DNA of 64,000 bases from Micractinium sp. NFX-FRZ (taxonomy: Eukaryota > Chlorophyta > Trebouxiophyceae > Chlorellales > Chlorellaceae), in NCBI GenBank assembly GCA_029339195.1, contig JAPTJF010000281.1, positions 1 to 64,000 on the forward strand, written 5' to 3'. This document shows, one piece after another, positions 44,501-55,066 of this stretch. Below the pieces are notes generated by a model. The model had not been told where the DNA came from. It made no database searches and saw only the letters and a program-made list of their open reading frames with translations. Position 1 is the stretch's first letter. The number at the start of each line of letters is the position of its first letter. Made by a program: the position numbers and the translations under genes.

Positions 44501-46272
44501 GGGCCCGCCATTGAGGCCCTCACCCACGCCTTCCCGGTGCACTACGAGGCGTGGTGCGGGGGGCACCTGATGGCTGAGAAGGTGGGGGGGGCGGCTGGAT
44601 GCACCAGTACCTTGCCATTCATTCATTGCAAAGGGTGGACCGGGGCGGGCGAGAGGTAGTTGTATAAAGGCGACGTTGGGTACCTGGGGCATGGCAGGTG
44701 CATGCGGGTGGGGCGCGGCTGGCGCGGTGGGCAGGCAAGCAGGCGGCTGCAGGAAGCTGCAGCGATCACTCTCTGGTGTGCAGTCTACCCTCCCTTTCGT
44801 CTCCCTGTCGTGGCTCTCGGGTGCCCTACACCTCAGACCCTTGACCCTATCGATTGGGTGCTCTCCCACATGAGGGCTTCCTGCCCCGCCCCGCCCCGCC
44901 CACCCTTCACACCCTCCCTCCCCCATTACCACCGGCCCTCCCCGCCTTCCCCGCTCCGTTCCCTCTTGCTCGTCCCCGCAGTTTTCAGACGCATTCATCG
45001 AGGAGTGGGTGGGGACGACCTGCGATGCCCTGCCCCTGCCCGACTGCGCCATCACTCTTTCTTTTCTGGAGCTGGCTGGCGGCAAGCTGAGGGAGGGCAC
45101 GGGACCCCTGGGCCTCAAGGCAGGCGAGTCCCAGCGATCAGCTTCATGGTCCATGTGGAAAGCATTGCGGTGCAGTGCAGTACAGTACAGTGCGGTACAC
45201 TGGTGCAGAACGGCAGGGTGCGGGAGCGCACCGTGCCCCCTCGGCTTCATGGCGTGAGGCACACACTTTGCTGGGGCTCTGGGCTTCCAGTGCTGTCAAG
45301 AGCAGCAGTGGCCGGTTGCCGCTGTGGAGCGTGGCAGGGTGCCTGGCAAGCCACCTCTGGCAGTGGCCAACCCTCTCCCCTTGCACCTGCCGTCTCATGA
45401 GGCTCCTACCGAGGCTCTGATGGTGCCCGGCCCCGCTCCCTTGTGCCCACTCCCTCTTTGCGCCCTGCACCTGCCCGCCCCCCGTCCCCCGCCCTGCAGA
45501 CGTCCAATGGGTGTCCCAGGTTGGCTGGGCCGACCCCGCCTGCCACGCCACAGGTAAGGGTGTCCAGGGGACGTCACACCCATGAAACGGTACAATGGTT
45601 TGCTGGAAAGCCTGCCACTGAGGGGGCGCTTCCAATCAACCGCCGCTCTCAACCGTGGCGCAGGCGCTGCCTACGCGGCCAAGCTGCGGGGCGTGCTGGC
45701 GCCCTACACCTGCGACACCTCAGGCTACATCAATCTGTTGGATGTCGGGGAAGGTGAGAGGGGCGGTGTGAGCGTGGCGAGGCCGTCGTGCTAAGCTAGT
45801 TGAGTTGGGTCAGGAAGGGTCGCAGCGGTGGTACCGCATGTAGCTCAGCATGCACCGGGGAGCTGCACAGCATGCGCAGCGGCCGTGTGGTAGGCAGTCG
45901 TCAGCAGGCACAGCAGCACAGGGTGCATCATGTCTAGGTGGCAGCTGCTCTCCCATGCTGAGCACTGTGGAGGGTGCTTCAAGCCAAGTTGTCACTTTAT
46001 CCTTTCCTATGTATTGCCAGCTGAGCAGCAATTGATCCCGCTAAGCTCCCCACCGCTCCCCCTTACGGAAGCTTCCCTCCCCCCGTCCGCTGCACCCCAC
46101 CGCAGTCTCTCAGATGAGCTACGCACAGGCGGCCGCTGTTGTGGGCGGTGCCGACAGGCTGGAGAGGTTGCGGGCCGTCAAGGCGCGGGTGGACCCTGCA
46201 AACCTCTTCACCGCCACACCCCACCGCCTGACGCTGGCGGCGGCTCTGGAAAAGAGCAGCAGCGAGCAGTGA
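41534..46272 (+). CDS. FAD-linked oxidase of the berberine-bridge / PCMH family
   Basis: Thirteen exons join in phase (486 residues): 41534-41696, 41850-41932, 42326-42468, 42710-42854, 43100-43154, 43467-43575, 43722-43827, 43987-44064, 44456-44581, 44982-45123, 45500-45553, 45664-45753, 46106-46272. Members bind FAD, often covalently, and oxidise alcohols, sugars or secondary metabolites. Visible motifs: AAAITWATKNGLPVAVKCGGHGG with H80 at the usual FAD-histidyl position; GGLLILLSNMRSVCVDPAART; GVCPTVGVGGLALNGGLSLLSRAYG; LADGSVVCVTPESDPDLFWAVRG; ALGVVTKLKLQLH; and C-terminal VDPANLFTATPHRL. Three introns have GC donors (43576, 44065, 45124). There is no clear signal peptide, unlike plant berberine-bridge enzymes, so it may act inside the cell. 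The substrate cannot be read from the sequence. A TGTAA lies at 46542-46546. Confidence 0.85.
42212..42290. repeat. Ghost copy of an exon start (FAD oxidase)
   Basis: The copy reads GKPTC..GSLLIHPAAPGACVL against the genuine GNPTCIEGGLLILLS...VCVDP at 42326 onward. It has its own ctgcag acceptor and is moderately decayed. Confidence 0.7.
43150..43427. repeat. Three ghost copies of an exon start (FAD oxidase)
   Basis: The start of exon 43467-43575 (GTALGVVTKLKLQLHDVSD) recurs at 43371-43427 (ggcaccgctctgggagttgc onward), at 43263-43312 (ctttggggggtgtgaccaac onward) and as a short piece at 43158-43175. Decay increases with distance. Confidence 0.75.
43847..43871. repeat. Ghost copy of an exon end (FAD oxidase)
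   Basis: The end of exon 43722-43827 plus 'gtaagcggctgg' recurs 30 bp downstream as 'gattgccttggcaagcggct'. Confidence 0.7.
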
Positions 46273-46541
46273 GGCAGCAGCACAGGGTGAGCCACAGGCG
46301 GGCATTACCTGCTGCCGGCAGTGGTGCTGGTGCAGGCTGGCAGGCGGTGAGCGAGCCGCCCCACCCTGCCTGGCGCCGACGGGCGCGCCCCCGCGCTGAG
46401 GCGGCGGCGGCGGCCGGGGGTGACGGCAGGGCAAGCGCAGCAGAGGCGCAGCTTAACCAAACAGGCTCCGAAAACTGATTTCCCAACAGCCTGCAGTATG
46501 TACAGTCAAACACCACCGCCAGTACCGCTGTAGGACTGGCC

Positions 46542-46546
46542 TGTAA
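46542..46546 (+). promoter_or_regulatory. Candidate poly(A) signal TGTAA (FAD oxidase)
   Basis: TGTAA 270 bp after the FAD oxidase stop. Confidence 0.4.
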
Positions 46547-46673
46547 GCCGACTTCATGCTGCGGCGTGTCGCAGCGTGCTGACGCCAGCTCAGCACACAG
46601 GGTCGGGTCACTGCACGACACTTGACCCACTTTCAACAACTTGGTGACCAGCTGCAGCAACAGTACAGAAATA

Positions 46674-46678
46674 TTACA
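46674..46678 (-). promoter_or_regulatory. Candidate poly(A) signal TGTAA (small plastid-type gene)
   Basis: TGTAA on the minus strand 212 bp after the stop at 46890. Confidence 0.4.
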
Positions 46679-46889
46679 TGCTCCAGCAGGCCGGTGCATG
46701 CTGGCTTGCACGCAGGCACAGGTTTGACAGCAGTCGAGACAGCAACATCAGAGGCACAGGATTGGCAGCAGCCGGAAAGCAACGTCGGGGGCACAGCCTT
46801 GACAGCAGCCAGAAAGCAACATTAGAGGTTTCACACCAAAGCATCGATCGACGGCAATGCAATGCAGCAAAACGGCTGGTCCCCGCAGC

Positions 46890-47927
46890 TCAGCGCTGCT
46901 TGACAAAAGCCCTAGTGACCCTCTCCCACACGTTTTGGGACTTGGCCGCCTGCCCCCCGTTGCTGACGGGCACCTGCGACCCCTGGCTGAAAGGGTTCCC
47001 AGCGCTGGTGGTGCCCTTGCGAGCGGCGTTAGCGCTGTCTGCTTGCTCCAGGTCCCCGGCTGCCAGCTCAGCCGCACGCTTCTGCAGGCAGGCAAGGGAG
47101 GCAGGGCTGGGTGTGGAGGCGTGCACTGCCCGGAGACAGACAGGCAGGCAAGGGAGGCAGGGCTGGGTGTGAGGCGTGCTTTGCCCGGAGACAGACAGGC
47201 AACGGACCACCCGCGGTGCCATGCCAGCACGCGCTCGCCACATGAAGCGACTGTCACGCACACCCACACCACAGCTGTTCACACGCATGCAACAAGCTGT
47301 GCAAGTGCCCCGTAGACACCGCCTGCGCTTGCCGGCACATGGGGAGGGAGGCAGGGAGGCAGGGAGGGAGGCAGGGGGGCACACCTGGAGGGGGTTCCTT
47401 GCGTCGGTGCCTGAGGAGGGGCCGGACAGGGGTGCCGTGGATGGCGCGGGCTGGTCCTGCTCGGTGGAGGGCACCACGCCTTGGTAGCCCTTGCCAGGCT
47501 CGCCCGCCAGGGTGGCTGCTGGGGGGGAGGGGAGGGGCGGCAGCGAGGGCTTTGCTTTGGGGGTTCACAAGCTCTGCGGCAGCGAGCGACGGTGCAGCGG
47601 GCTGAGAGCGCAGCAGTTTGGGCAGCCGAGGGCATCGCAAGGGAGGCAGGAAACGTTGTGCAGGCGGCAGAGCAAGCCGAGTGCCAGCGGGCAGCTGCAC
47701 GCGGGGCGCTTGCGTGCGTTCCAGCGCGACGGCGGCCGGCGGCCCTCACCTGGCGCCATCAGCAGCTGGGAGGCCACCAGGCACCCAGCCACGGCCAGGC
47801 CGGCAGAGCGCAGAGGCTGGCGGTGGTCTGGCAGTGCAGCAACCACGGCGAGCGGGCGGCGAGCGACGGCCCGCGCAGGCGCGCCCGCCCGCGCGCCGTT
47901 CAGCTGGGTGCAGAGGGATGCCTGCAT
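46890..47927 (-). CDS. Small plastid-type protein with one hydrophobic segment
   Basis: Three exons join in phase (166 residues): 47927-47750, 47515-47385 and 47081-46890. The N-terminus (MQASLCTQLNGARAGAPARA, then VARRPLAV) looks like a chloroplast transit peptide. It is followed by SAGLAVAGCLVASQLLMAPG, a short hydrophobic stretch that could be a thylakoid-transfer signal or membrane anchor. The rest is polar and probably flexible (EPGKGYQGVVPSTEQDQPAP; NPFSQGSQVPVSNGG) with a basic end (NVWERVTRAFVKQR). It is not recognised. A small thylakoid or envelope protein is a guess. The intron before the last exon has a two-unit ~60-bp tandem repeat near 47091-47205. Confidence 0.55.
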
Positions 47928-48605
47928 TGCTGACCAAGAGGATAGCTGGGGGCGAACTGAGGCCACAGGTTGGGAGGGACAGACACGAGGAGAGCGAGCG
48001 CAGCTCTCTGGATTTGATCGGATATGCTGCGGGTGACAGCAGGCTTGATGACAAGGCGGCGCTGACAAGGCGCCCGCTCACCTCCTTCCTGTGGCCCAGG
48101 CGGCAGGTGGGACCGGCTTGAGCTGCTCGCACAAAGGGTGATGTTTGGATTGGCTTGCATTGGTCGGGAAAACATGATGCCCGGTGGGCGCATTCGTGGG
48201 CCGGAATCAGCATGCACGGCGGGGCCGCTAGGAGCCACTCCAACCTTGAGAGAGCGGCAGCGCGACTTCCGACTGCTGCCTTGCCCCCTGCCCGCTGTTC
48301 CCTCAAAGCGGCCGCCTTTCTGGCAGGCATGTGTCGTCTGGTGCGCTGCAGGCTCTGCAGGTCACTGCTTGTGCGTGGCAGGCAGCCTACTCGACAGATG
48401 GCAACAGACGGATGCAGAGGCCACCCCCTGAACGGAAGGGCAGGCCAACAGCCTGGGGGGCAAATGGATGCTGAGAGGGCACGATGCGGTCCCTCTGCCA
48501 TTGCGCATGCGTGCTTCAGCAGGTAAACCGCGTGGTGGGCTCTTGCAACTGTTGAATGCATCAAAGGAAATGCATCACACAGAGCAGACACACGGAGCAG
48601 CCAGC
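47928..48605. other. Intergenic between minus-strand genes
   Basis: About 680 bp with the Cwc2 3' end and the promoter of the small plastid-type gene. No conserved frame or TGTAA was seen on the relevant strand. Confidence 0.45.
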
Positions 48606-51600
48606 CTAGTCACCCTGCCCAACATCGCCGGCCTTGCCTCTGCTGCCGCCTCCGCCTGCCGCGTCGCTGCTGCCCCCTGGCTCTTCCGCATCGCTGCCGT
48701 TGCTCTCGCTGTCACTGCCATACCCGCCAATGAGCCCCAGTGCTTCTTGAGCCGCTTGGTCAGCATCAGCCTCGTCCCGCTGTGCCTGCTGCTCCTGCTG
48801 CTGCTGCTGCTGCTGCTGTCCCCCGCCGCCTGCCGCCGCCGCGTGTTCTGCCCAATAGTCCTCGGGCCGCAGGTAGCGCGCATAGTTGTCCTCCCCAGCT
48901 GCCGCTGTGCCTCCTGCCGGCGGGTAGTAGCCCCCGCCGCTGCCGCCCCCCTGCTGCGCCTGCCACTGCTGCCACGCCGCCCACTGCGCCTCCTCGTCCT
49001 GCAGCGTCCCGTCCGCATCCTCCGCTGGCCCCTGGGCCCCCTGCTGCTGCTCCTGGTACTGGTACGAATCCCACCCCTCGTAGTGGTGCCGGTAGCCCCC
49101 GCCCCCGCCCCCGTACTGAGCGTCAGTGTCTGCGGGTGGCGGTTGGGGGCAGCGGCAGATGGTGAGGGGCAGGTGGCAGTGGCATTTCGGGCCCACGAGG
49201 TGAGAGGGCAGAGGCGCAGCGCGGGCAGCAGCGGACATGAGAGGGCAGAGGCGCAGCGCGGGCAGCAGCGGACAAGCGGGGCAGCGGGTGTGGGCGGGGC
49301 TCAGTCCCCTACCTAACTACAGTGCACACGCTTCAGTACGCTGGGTGGGTGGCAAACACAGAGCAGCCCGTGCATGTAGCCATCCGTGCCAGCTGCATCC
49401 TGCACCCGCCTGCCTAGCCCACAAAGCTCCCTCCGCCGCTCCCCCGCTGCCCATAGGGGAGAGTGTGGAAATCCAGGTGTGCAGGCTGTGCAGGCTGTAT
49501 CACCTGGGTAGGAGGCGGAGGCGACGCCGGGGCGCACAGTGGCGGCCAGGTGCAGCTGCTGGATGCGCGCCCGCTTGGCGTCCGGCGGGAGGTCGTTGAC
49601 AGCCTGGAGGGGTGGGCGGGATGGTGGGGGCGGCGGGAGGGGAGCTGGGGTTAAAGAGAGAGAGGAGGCGGGCCAGGTGGGGCACACCCTCTGCACACCA
49701 GGCTCCCAGACAGCACATCCCTGCACACACGCGCACACTGGCAACCTAGCATTCACCACACGCACATACACCCGCACACCCGAAACGGCACACCCAGGAA
49801 GTGATGCACATGCACGCACACACACCTTGACGTACGCGTCGCGCAGCGCCACTTCACGCTCATGCTGCACGCGCGCCACAGCCCGTGGGTTGGGGTCCTC
49901 GTTTGCCCACCGCACATCCAGAATCTCTGCAATCAGACCAGGGAATGCAAATAAGAGAGGAAGAGGGTAGGCAAGCGGGCAGGTGCTTTGGGTCCTTGCT
50001 CGCTGCACATCCAGCTTCTTAGCGCAGCCCCCGGCAGCAGGGAGGTGAGCGGGCATGCAGGCAAGCAACGCGGTTGAGATGTGCAGGCAGGAGGGCAAGC
50101 TGCGCACAACTGGGACGGGGTGGAGGGCTGAGGGTAGAGCGAGCAGGGTGCACAGCATGGCACAGCGCCGGGCTGCTGGCTGGCCCACGTGCCAGCCCAC
50201 CCGTCACCCTGCCTGCCGTCGCACCAACCAGCGCGCCCTGCACCTGCGGTGCCATTCCCCCACAGCGTCCTGCACACCTGCACCCATCTAGTGTGTGCAC
50301 CTTCATCCCCCCTAGTGTAAGGGAGCTCTGCCCACCTGTGGTGTCGCACCCACGCAGCGTCTGCTGGTGCATGGCCGCCTTTGCAAACTCCGCGCTGCTG
50401 CGCCACTGGTACCTGAGCTCAAGAAAGAATGAGAGCAATGCAAGGTTGGGTGTGGTTCTGGCAAACTGCACGCTGCTGCGCCGCTGGCACTTGCGCTGGG
50501 CTGGTGAAGGGAGGCTCTGGGAGAATGTGCCGTGAAGATGTATTGCCTGGGTGGGGGGCTCAGCACTGAGACCAGCGCCCCTGAAAGAAGACAGTTTCAG
50601 GGCCCGGCAGGGCGGCCGAGCGCACACCGCCAGCAACCGGAGCAGGCAGGGGCACACAGAACTTGCACACGGTCCATGCAGCATCTCACTGGCTGGCCGT
50701 GAGGGGCAGGCACGCCTGGCTTCGACCCCTTGGTGCCATCCAGCTGCCATCCTGCAGATGCCCTGCCTCACCTGGCTCTGCCCAGAAGCCTCCGCCCACA
50801 ACCCCGCCCCATCTCACTGCCGCTCTGAGCGGGCGCCCGGTACACGACGGCGGCTACTCTGCCTGCCACCCCCTCCTATCACAAGCAACTGCGCAGCCCC
50901 TTGAAAAACCTACACCTGGCAGGGCCGCGCCTCTTTCTGCCACCTGCCCCCCTTCCCCCACTCCTGCCCAGTGAACCGGGCGGCCCACCTGACAAAGGCG
51001 AGGGTCTTTGGGGGCACGAGGTGCACGCTGTCCAGCGGACCCCACTCGGCAAAGTTGTCCGCCACAATCTTGCGCAGCTGCAGGCACACACACAGTAGCA
51101 CAGCCCGTGTCAGTCAAAACATCTGGCTTTGATTGGTCCCACGCAGGGCGCAATGCGTCGGGGCAAAGCGTGGGTTGTGTTTGGGCACGGGGGTGGGGGG
51201 TGGGGGGTTGCAAGCTGGTGCAGCGAGGGTGGGCAAATGCCCGGGTCCCCCGCCCCATCCACTCTACCACCCACCCACCCCAAACCAAGCGAACACTGGC
51301 GGCTGCCCTAAGCACATGTTCATTGGCTGTTGCCCTGCAAGCATGATGACACCCCCTCTACTTGCCTGGTCTGTGGCAAGCGTGCCCGCGCCCCCGTAGT
51401 GAACATACAGCGTGCGGCACTCCCGCTCATACGAGCCCACGCCTGCAAGTGCACAATGAATGAGAAACTCTCTCTCGGACAGTTGATGCAGGTACCTGTA
51501 AGGTAGTAACACCTGCAGCCCCACCTCATGCGCCCATCATGGGCGGCAGGCCTCCGCTCCCTCCAGAAACTGGCGTGAGAGAGGCACGACCCAACCACAA

Positions 51601-52712
51601 GCCTCCCCCTTCGTCACTGCCGTCCAATGCGGCTGCCCACGCCTGCCCCTGCCCTCCCCCCCTCTCCATCCCCACCCACCCTTCTTGCGCCCGTCATGGG
51701 AGGCGGGGCCCCGCTCCCGCCCAAAGATGTCGTGCGAATAATCTGTCTTGTGCCGCTCCTCGTCGCTGGCTGTGGGCAGGCGGTGCAAGAAGCTGCAGTC
51801 GGAGCCGTGGTGGCTGCAGGGGTGGCAAGATGGGGCGGAGGTGGGCATGTGAGGGGGGTTTGGGGATTGAAGAGCTGCAGCCGGCGCTGTGGTGGCTGTG
51901 AGGTGGGTTCTGGGGGTGGAAGAGCCGCAGCCGGCGCTGTGGTTGCATGGGATGGGGTGGGGGTGAGCAGTGTTGGGTGCGGCGAAGCGGTGCGTGGGTA
52001 GAGGGGTGTGGTGCGTGGGCGCGGTGGAACCAAGGTAGGGTCCAGGGAGTGGGGCGAGGAGGGGCACAGGGAGGATGCATGGGCCGCAAAAGGGGCTGGC
52101 TTACAGACCTGGGCGTAAAGCCGGCAGAAGCAACAGGCGTTTGGGGGGAGCGCTGGGCAGGGCGGCGATGCGGGCGAGGCACACGCACATGTCAGTCCTC
52201 TGGCACACGACCCCTTTGGGTTGCCGCTTGCTGCACTGCCTGCCGCCAAATCCACAGACCGCATCCTGACCCTCAGATTGTATGCTCACCAGATGCCTCG
52301 TGCAAAGTAGAGGCAGCAGTAGGCAGCACCCGCCTTGGAGCCGCGCGTGTACCCGGCATCTGCCTTTGGCAGGCAGCGGTATTGGCTGGCCTCCTTGCGC
52401 CGCCCCTCCCTGGGCTTGCGGTACTCTTTCAGCACCCGCCCAGTCCACACGTTGACCGTGCCGGGGGCGTGCACCTCCTCATGCCCCGTGACCGGCGTAT
52501 CTACCTGCAACAGCCAGGCGGGCGGGCGGGCAGGCGGCGGGGGCGGCGGCGGCGCTGGGTGGGGCCCGCGGCTGCGCCTGGTCTCCTGCAGACTGCAGCG
52601 TTCGTTCTCTTGTGTTCATTGAGATTCCAGCAACCGGCTGGGCCGGCCCGCCGCGGGACAGCGCGCCGCAGCGCACCTGCCGTCGCGCAGGACGTTGGGG
52701 TGCTGTCGACAT
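48606..52712 (-). CDS. CWC2: Pre-mRNA splicing factor Cwc2 (CCCH + RRM)
   Basis: Nine exons join in phase (450 residues): 52712-52677, 52504-52290, 51813-51680, 51442-51366, 51077-50989, 50412-50336, 49926-49826, 49603-49504, 49129-48606. Cwc2 links the Prp19/NineTeen complex to U6 snRNA at the spliceosome active site. The order fits the family: RPARRQV; GTVNVWTGRVL; the Torus zinc finger with C75-x8-C84-x5-C90-x3-H94 (CCLYFARGIC...CSFLHRLP); DIFGRER; the RRM starting GVGSYERECRTLYV, then FAEWGPLDSVHLVP and AFVRYQWRSSAEFAKAAM; and EILDVRWANEDPNP. The C-terminus is Gly/Gln/Tyr-rich and acidic with a poly-Q run, as in plant and algal splicing factors. The intron after 51366 has a GC donor (gcaagt). 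Confidence 0.9.
50459..50500. repeat. Ghost copy of an exon start (Cwc2 RRM exon)
   Basis: 'gcaaactccgcgctgctgcg' at 50383 onward, the start of exon 50412-50336, recurs with changes at 50461 onward. Confidence 0.8.
51527..51580. repeat. Ghost copy of an exon end (Cwc2 exon 3)
   Basis: 'gcgcccgtcatgggaggcgg' near the end of exon 51813-51680 recurs as 'gcgcccatcatgggcggcag' about 155 bp further into the intron, with similar downstream sequence. Confidence 0.75.
51868..51950. repeat. Two ghost copies of an exon start (Cwc2 zinc-finger exon)
   Basis: 'gaagctgcagtcggagccgt' at the start of exon 51813-51680 (encoding part of HHGSDCSF) is followed by two decayed copies, 51868-51901 and 51917-51950 (agccggcgctgtggt core). 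Confidence 0.8.
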
Positions 52713-53132
52713 GGTTGCGCAGGATGAGCGGATTGCGATGATCGGACTGGGCCCCCCGGCCTTCTTTGCATTTGCACCATGCCGCCCGGCTGGCGCGGCG
52801 GCGCTGCCCGCCTGTCAGGCGCCTCTTCCTGTTGCCACCAACATGGTAAGACAACGCATGCCCGCCATCTGGCATAGCACACATCATTTGTGGATCGACT
52901 CCCCGGTAAATATTTTGAACTCGACAACACACGCCGCTGTAGCCATCCCTGCGGTATACAGGCCCTGCAACACGCCCTCACCAGGCCCACCGTTTGGTGG
53001 GGCAAAGTGTGGCCATGTCCTTTGCCTCTCTTTCGAAACGAGCACACTGGTTCGTATGTCGTTCCCCTTGCCTATACTCAGTAACCACACCACGTGCCCC
53101 ACAAGTAGGAGGATGTGTCTAAAACAGTCTCC
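52713..53132. other. Intergenic: Cwc2 promoter and tRNA downstream flank
   Basis: An AT-richer stretch near 52890-52960 may hold promoter sequence. No protein gene was recognised. Confidence 0.4.
53121..53124 (-). terminator. Pol III terminator for tRNA-Ala
   Basis: Reads TTTT on the minus strand, 8 nt past the tRNA 3' end, the usual RNA polymerase III stop. Confidence 0.7.
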
Positions 53133-53205
53133 TGGAGCTGCCAAGGATCGAACTCGGTACCTCCCGCATGCTAAGCGGGCGCTCTACCATTTGAGCTACA
53201 GCCCC
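53133..53205 (-). tRNA. tRNA-Ala (AGC)
   Basis: The 73-nt minus-strand sequence folds as a standard cloverleaf. The acceptor GGGGCTG pairs with CAGCTCC (one G-U), with A as discriminator. The D arm is AGCTCAAATGGTAGAGC. The anticodon stem CCCGC/GCGGG encloses the loop TTAGCAT, giving anticodon AGC. The T arm contains GTTCGATCC (internal B box). There is no intron and no encoded CCA, as expected for a nuclear gene. Confidence 0.97.
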
Positions 53206-55066
53206 CGAACCTGCTGATGACATGGGCAGCCTGGCAGGAAAGCCAGACGGAACGTGGGCCGACCATCCGTCTGCCCTCTGGGGCACTCTGTAAATTCGGG
53301 CGGCCCTCTGCACCCCAGCAGCTGCCTGCCTGTGATGCAGTGCTGCCCAATGTGTTTGCTGTGGGGCCGCTGCTGCGGTGTGTGGTGATATCCTGCCCGG
53401 CCCCCTCGCCTGTAAGCCTGGGGGCTGTGGTGGGCGGTCCCACCCGGCCGGCCGCCAGCTGGGGCGCAACCCCGGCTGTGCCGCTGGCTGGGTGGGCCTT
53501 CCACACCCCGGCATGCCCCCGCCACACTGGAATGCCTGCTAGGCGGGGCGCCCCTGCCTGCTGGGCTGAGCTGTTGGCATGGCGACATGCCGGCAGCCTG
53601 CTCTGGCGGGCGGGGTGCTGCACTTTTTTGCCGGTCCCCTGCCAGCCTTGCTGAACCGCTTGCTCGCGCCTCCGCCTGGCCTGCTGCTGTTTGGCCGCAG
53701 CCGTCTGCCGGTGCGGCGGTGGGCTCACTGGACTGCTGCCGTTGCCTGCCATGCCGGCTGAGCCCTTGCCGTCGCTTTGCCACTCTGCGGTGTGCGCCAG
53801 TGTGGCTGGGTGCGGGGCAGTGCGGTGCTGCTGTGGTTGCTGCTTGCCTGGGCGTGCTTGTGCCTGCCTGGGCCGGCTGCCACCCTCCCGTACCCCCCCC
53901 CGCACTTTTCCTGCTTCCCGTCCCCCCCGGCAGTGCCCCGTCGCCTTCCTCTCTGATTCTGTCGTGCCTGTTGCCGCTGGCTGCTTTCCCCTGCCTGGTT
54001 GGACGCTCCACTGAGCTCTGGTGCCCGAGGGCAGGCTGCTGCCAGCCTTGACGGTTACGGTCGACAGCCTGGTTGGAACGGCGCACCCCGACTCCCCTCC
54101 TTCCTCCTCCTCCTCCTCCTGCCCGCCCTTCCCCCTCCATTCTTTCCCTGTTCCTGGGCTTGGGCTCCCTCCTCTCCCTCTGGTTGCTGACCCGCTGGCA
54201 GTTTTGGTTGAAGGTGTGCTTCAATGCATCAATTCTTAGTGATCTGGCCACTACCCGGGGTGCTTTGCCTCGTACTGCCCACTCAGCTTCCTGCTTTGTC
54301 TTCGCCTGTGGCGTGCATGCTTTCATTCATTGATTGTATGTACCCCCGGTACGTGTAGTACCGCAGAGCGTGTAACACCCCAAGTCAAGTCGGGGCACTC
54401 TGTAAGAGTCACAGTTGGTTACTTACTGCATGCCCCGTTTGCCCAAGCGTGCCCGTGTTCTCGGGGGTGGCTCCCAGGCGCCCGCCGCTCTCCTGCCCCT
54501 TTCTGCGCCCGATTGGCCAGCCTGTGCGCTGCTGTGCCGCTTTCACCCACCACTCCCTCCACAGGTATTGCTTGAACAGGTTAGAGGGCCCAGCCCCAGC
54601 GCGTTAACGTGCGGACCACCTGTAAGAGTCACAGTCACAGTTGGTTAGAGTCACAGTCACAGTCACAGTTGGTTGAATGCCGGCATTCTTTCCGTGTTCC
54701 TGGGGTTGGGCTCCCTCCTCGGCGCTTTTGCCTCGTACACTGCCCACTCAGCTCCCTGCTTTGCCTTCGCCGGTGGCGTGCATTCTTTCATTCATTGATT
54801 GTATGTACACACATGTAACCCCGGCACGTGTAGACAGGGGTTGGAGAAGTGGGCACGGGCAACATGTACATGGGAGCTTAGGGAGAGATGACAGCAAGGG
54901 TCAATCATTCCTTGGGGGAAGGGGGGGAAATCATGAACAGAAAAAAGGCAGTACTGAATGGGAGGGGGAGGGATGGAAACAAAATTGTCGCTTCGGGTCA
55001 TGGAAACCCTGCGTGCACGCAGGCGGGCAAGTACAATACAAGGTCACGTGTTGCAAAAGCAGGCGC
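53206..55066. other. Large intergenic block with duplicated segments
   Basis: About 1.9 kb of pyrimidine-biased sequence without a recognisable gene. It contains short 'gtaagagtcacagt' repeats near 54402 and 54620-54672 and a larger direct duplication (54138-54342 against 54682-54809). Confidence 0.5.
54138..54809. repeat. Direct duplication of ~80-120 bp
   Basis: The segment 54262-54342 (ctttgcctcgtac...cattgattgtatgtac) recurs at 54726-54809. The segment 54138-54176 (cattctttccctgttcctgg onward) recurs at 54682-54720. The two parts are 85 bp apart in copy 1 but adjacent in copy 2, so one copy has an insertion or the other a deletion. Confidence 0.85.

Larger units (their letters stand above)
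46273..46889. other. Convergent intergenic region
   Basis: It holds two 3' ends, with TGTAA signals at 46542-46546 (+) and 46674-46678 (-). An imperfect ~45-bp tandem repeat (acagcagccggaaagcaac, three times near 46735-46825) was seen. There is no gene. Confidence 0.5.
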
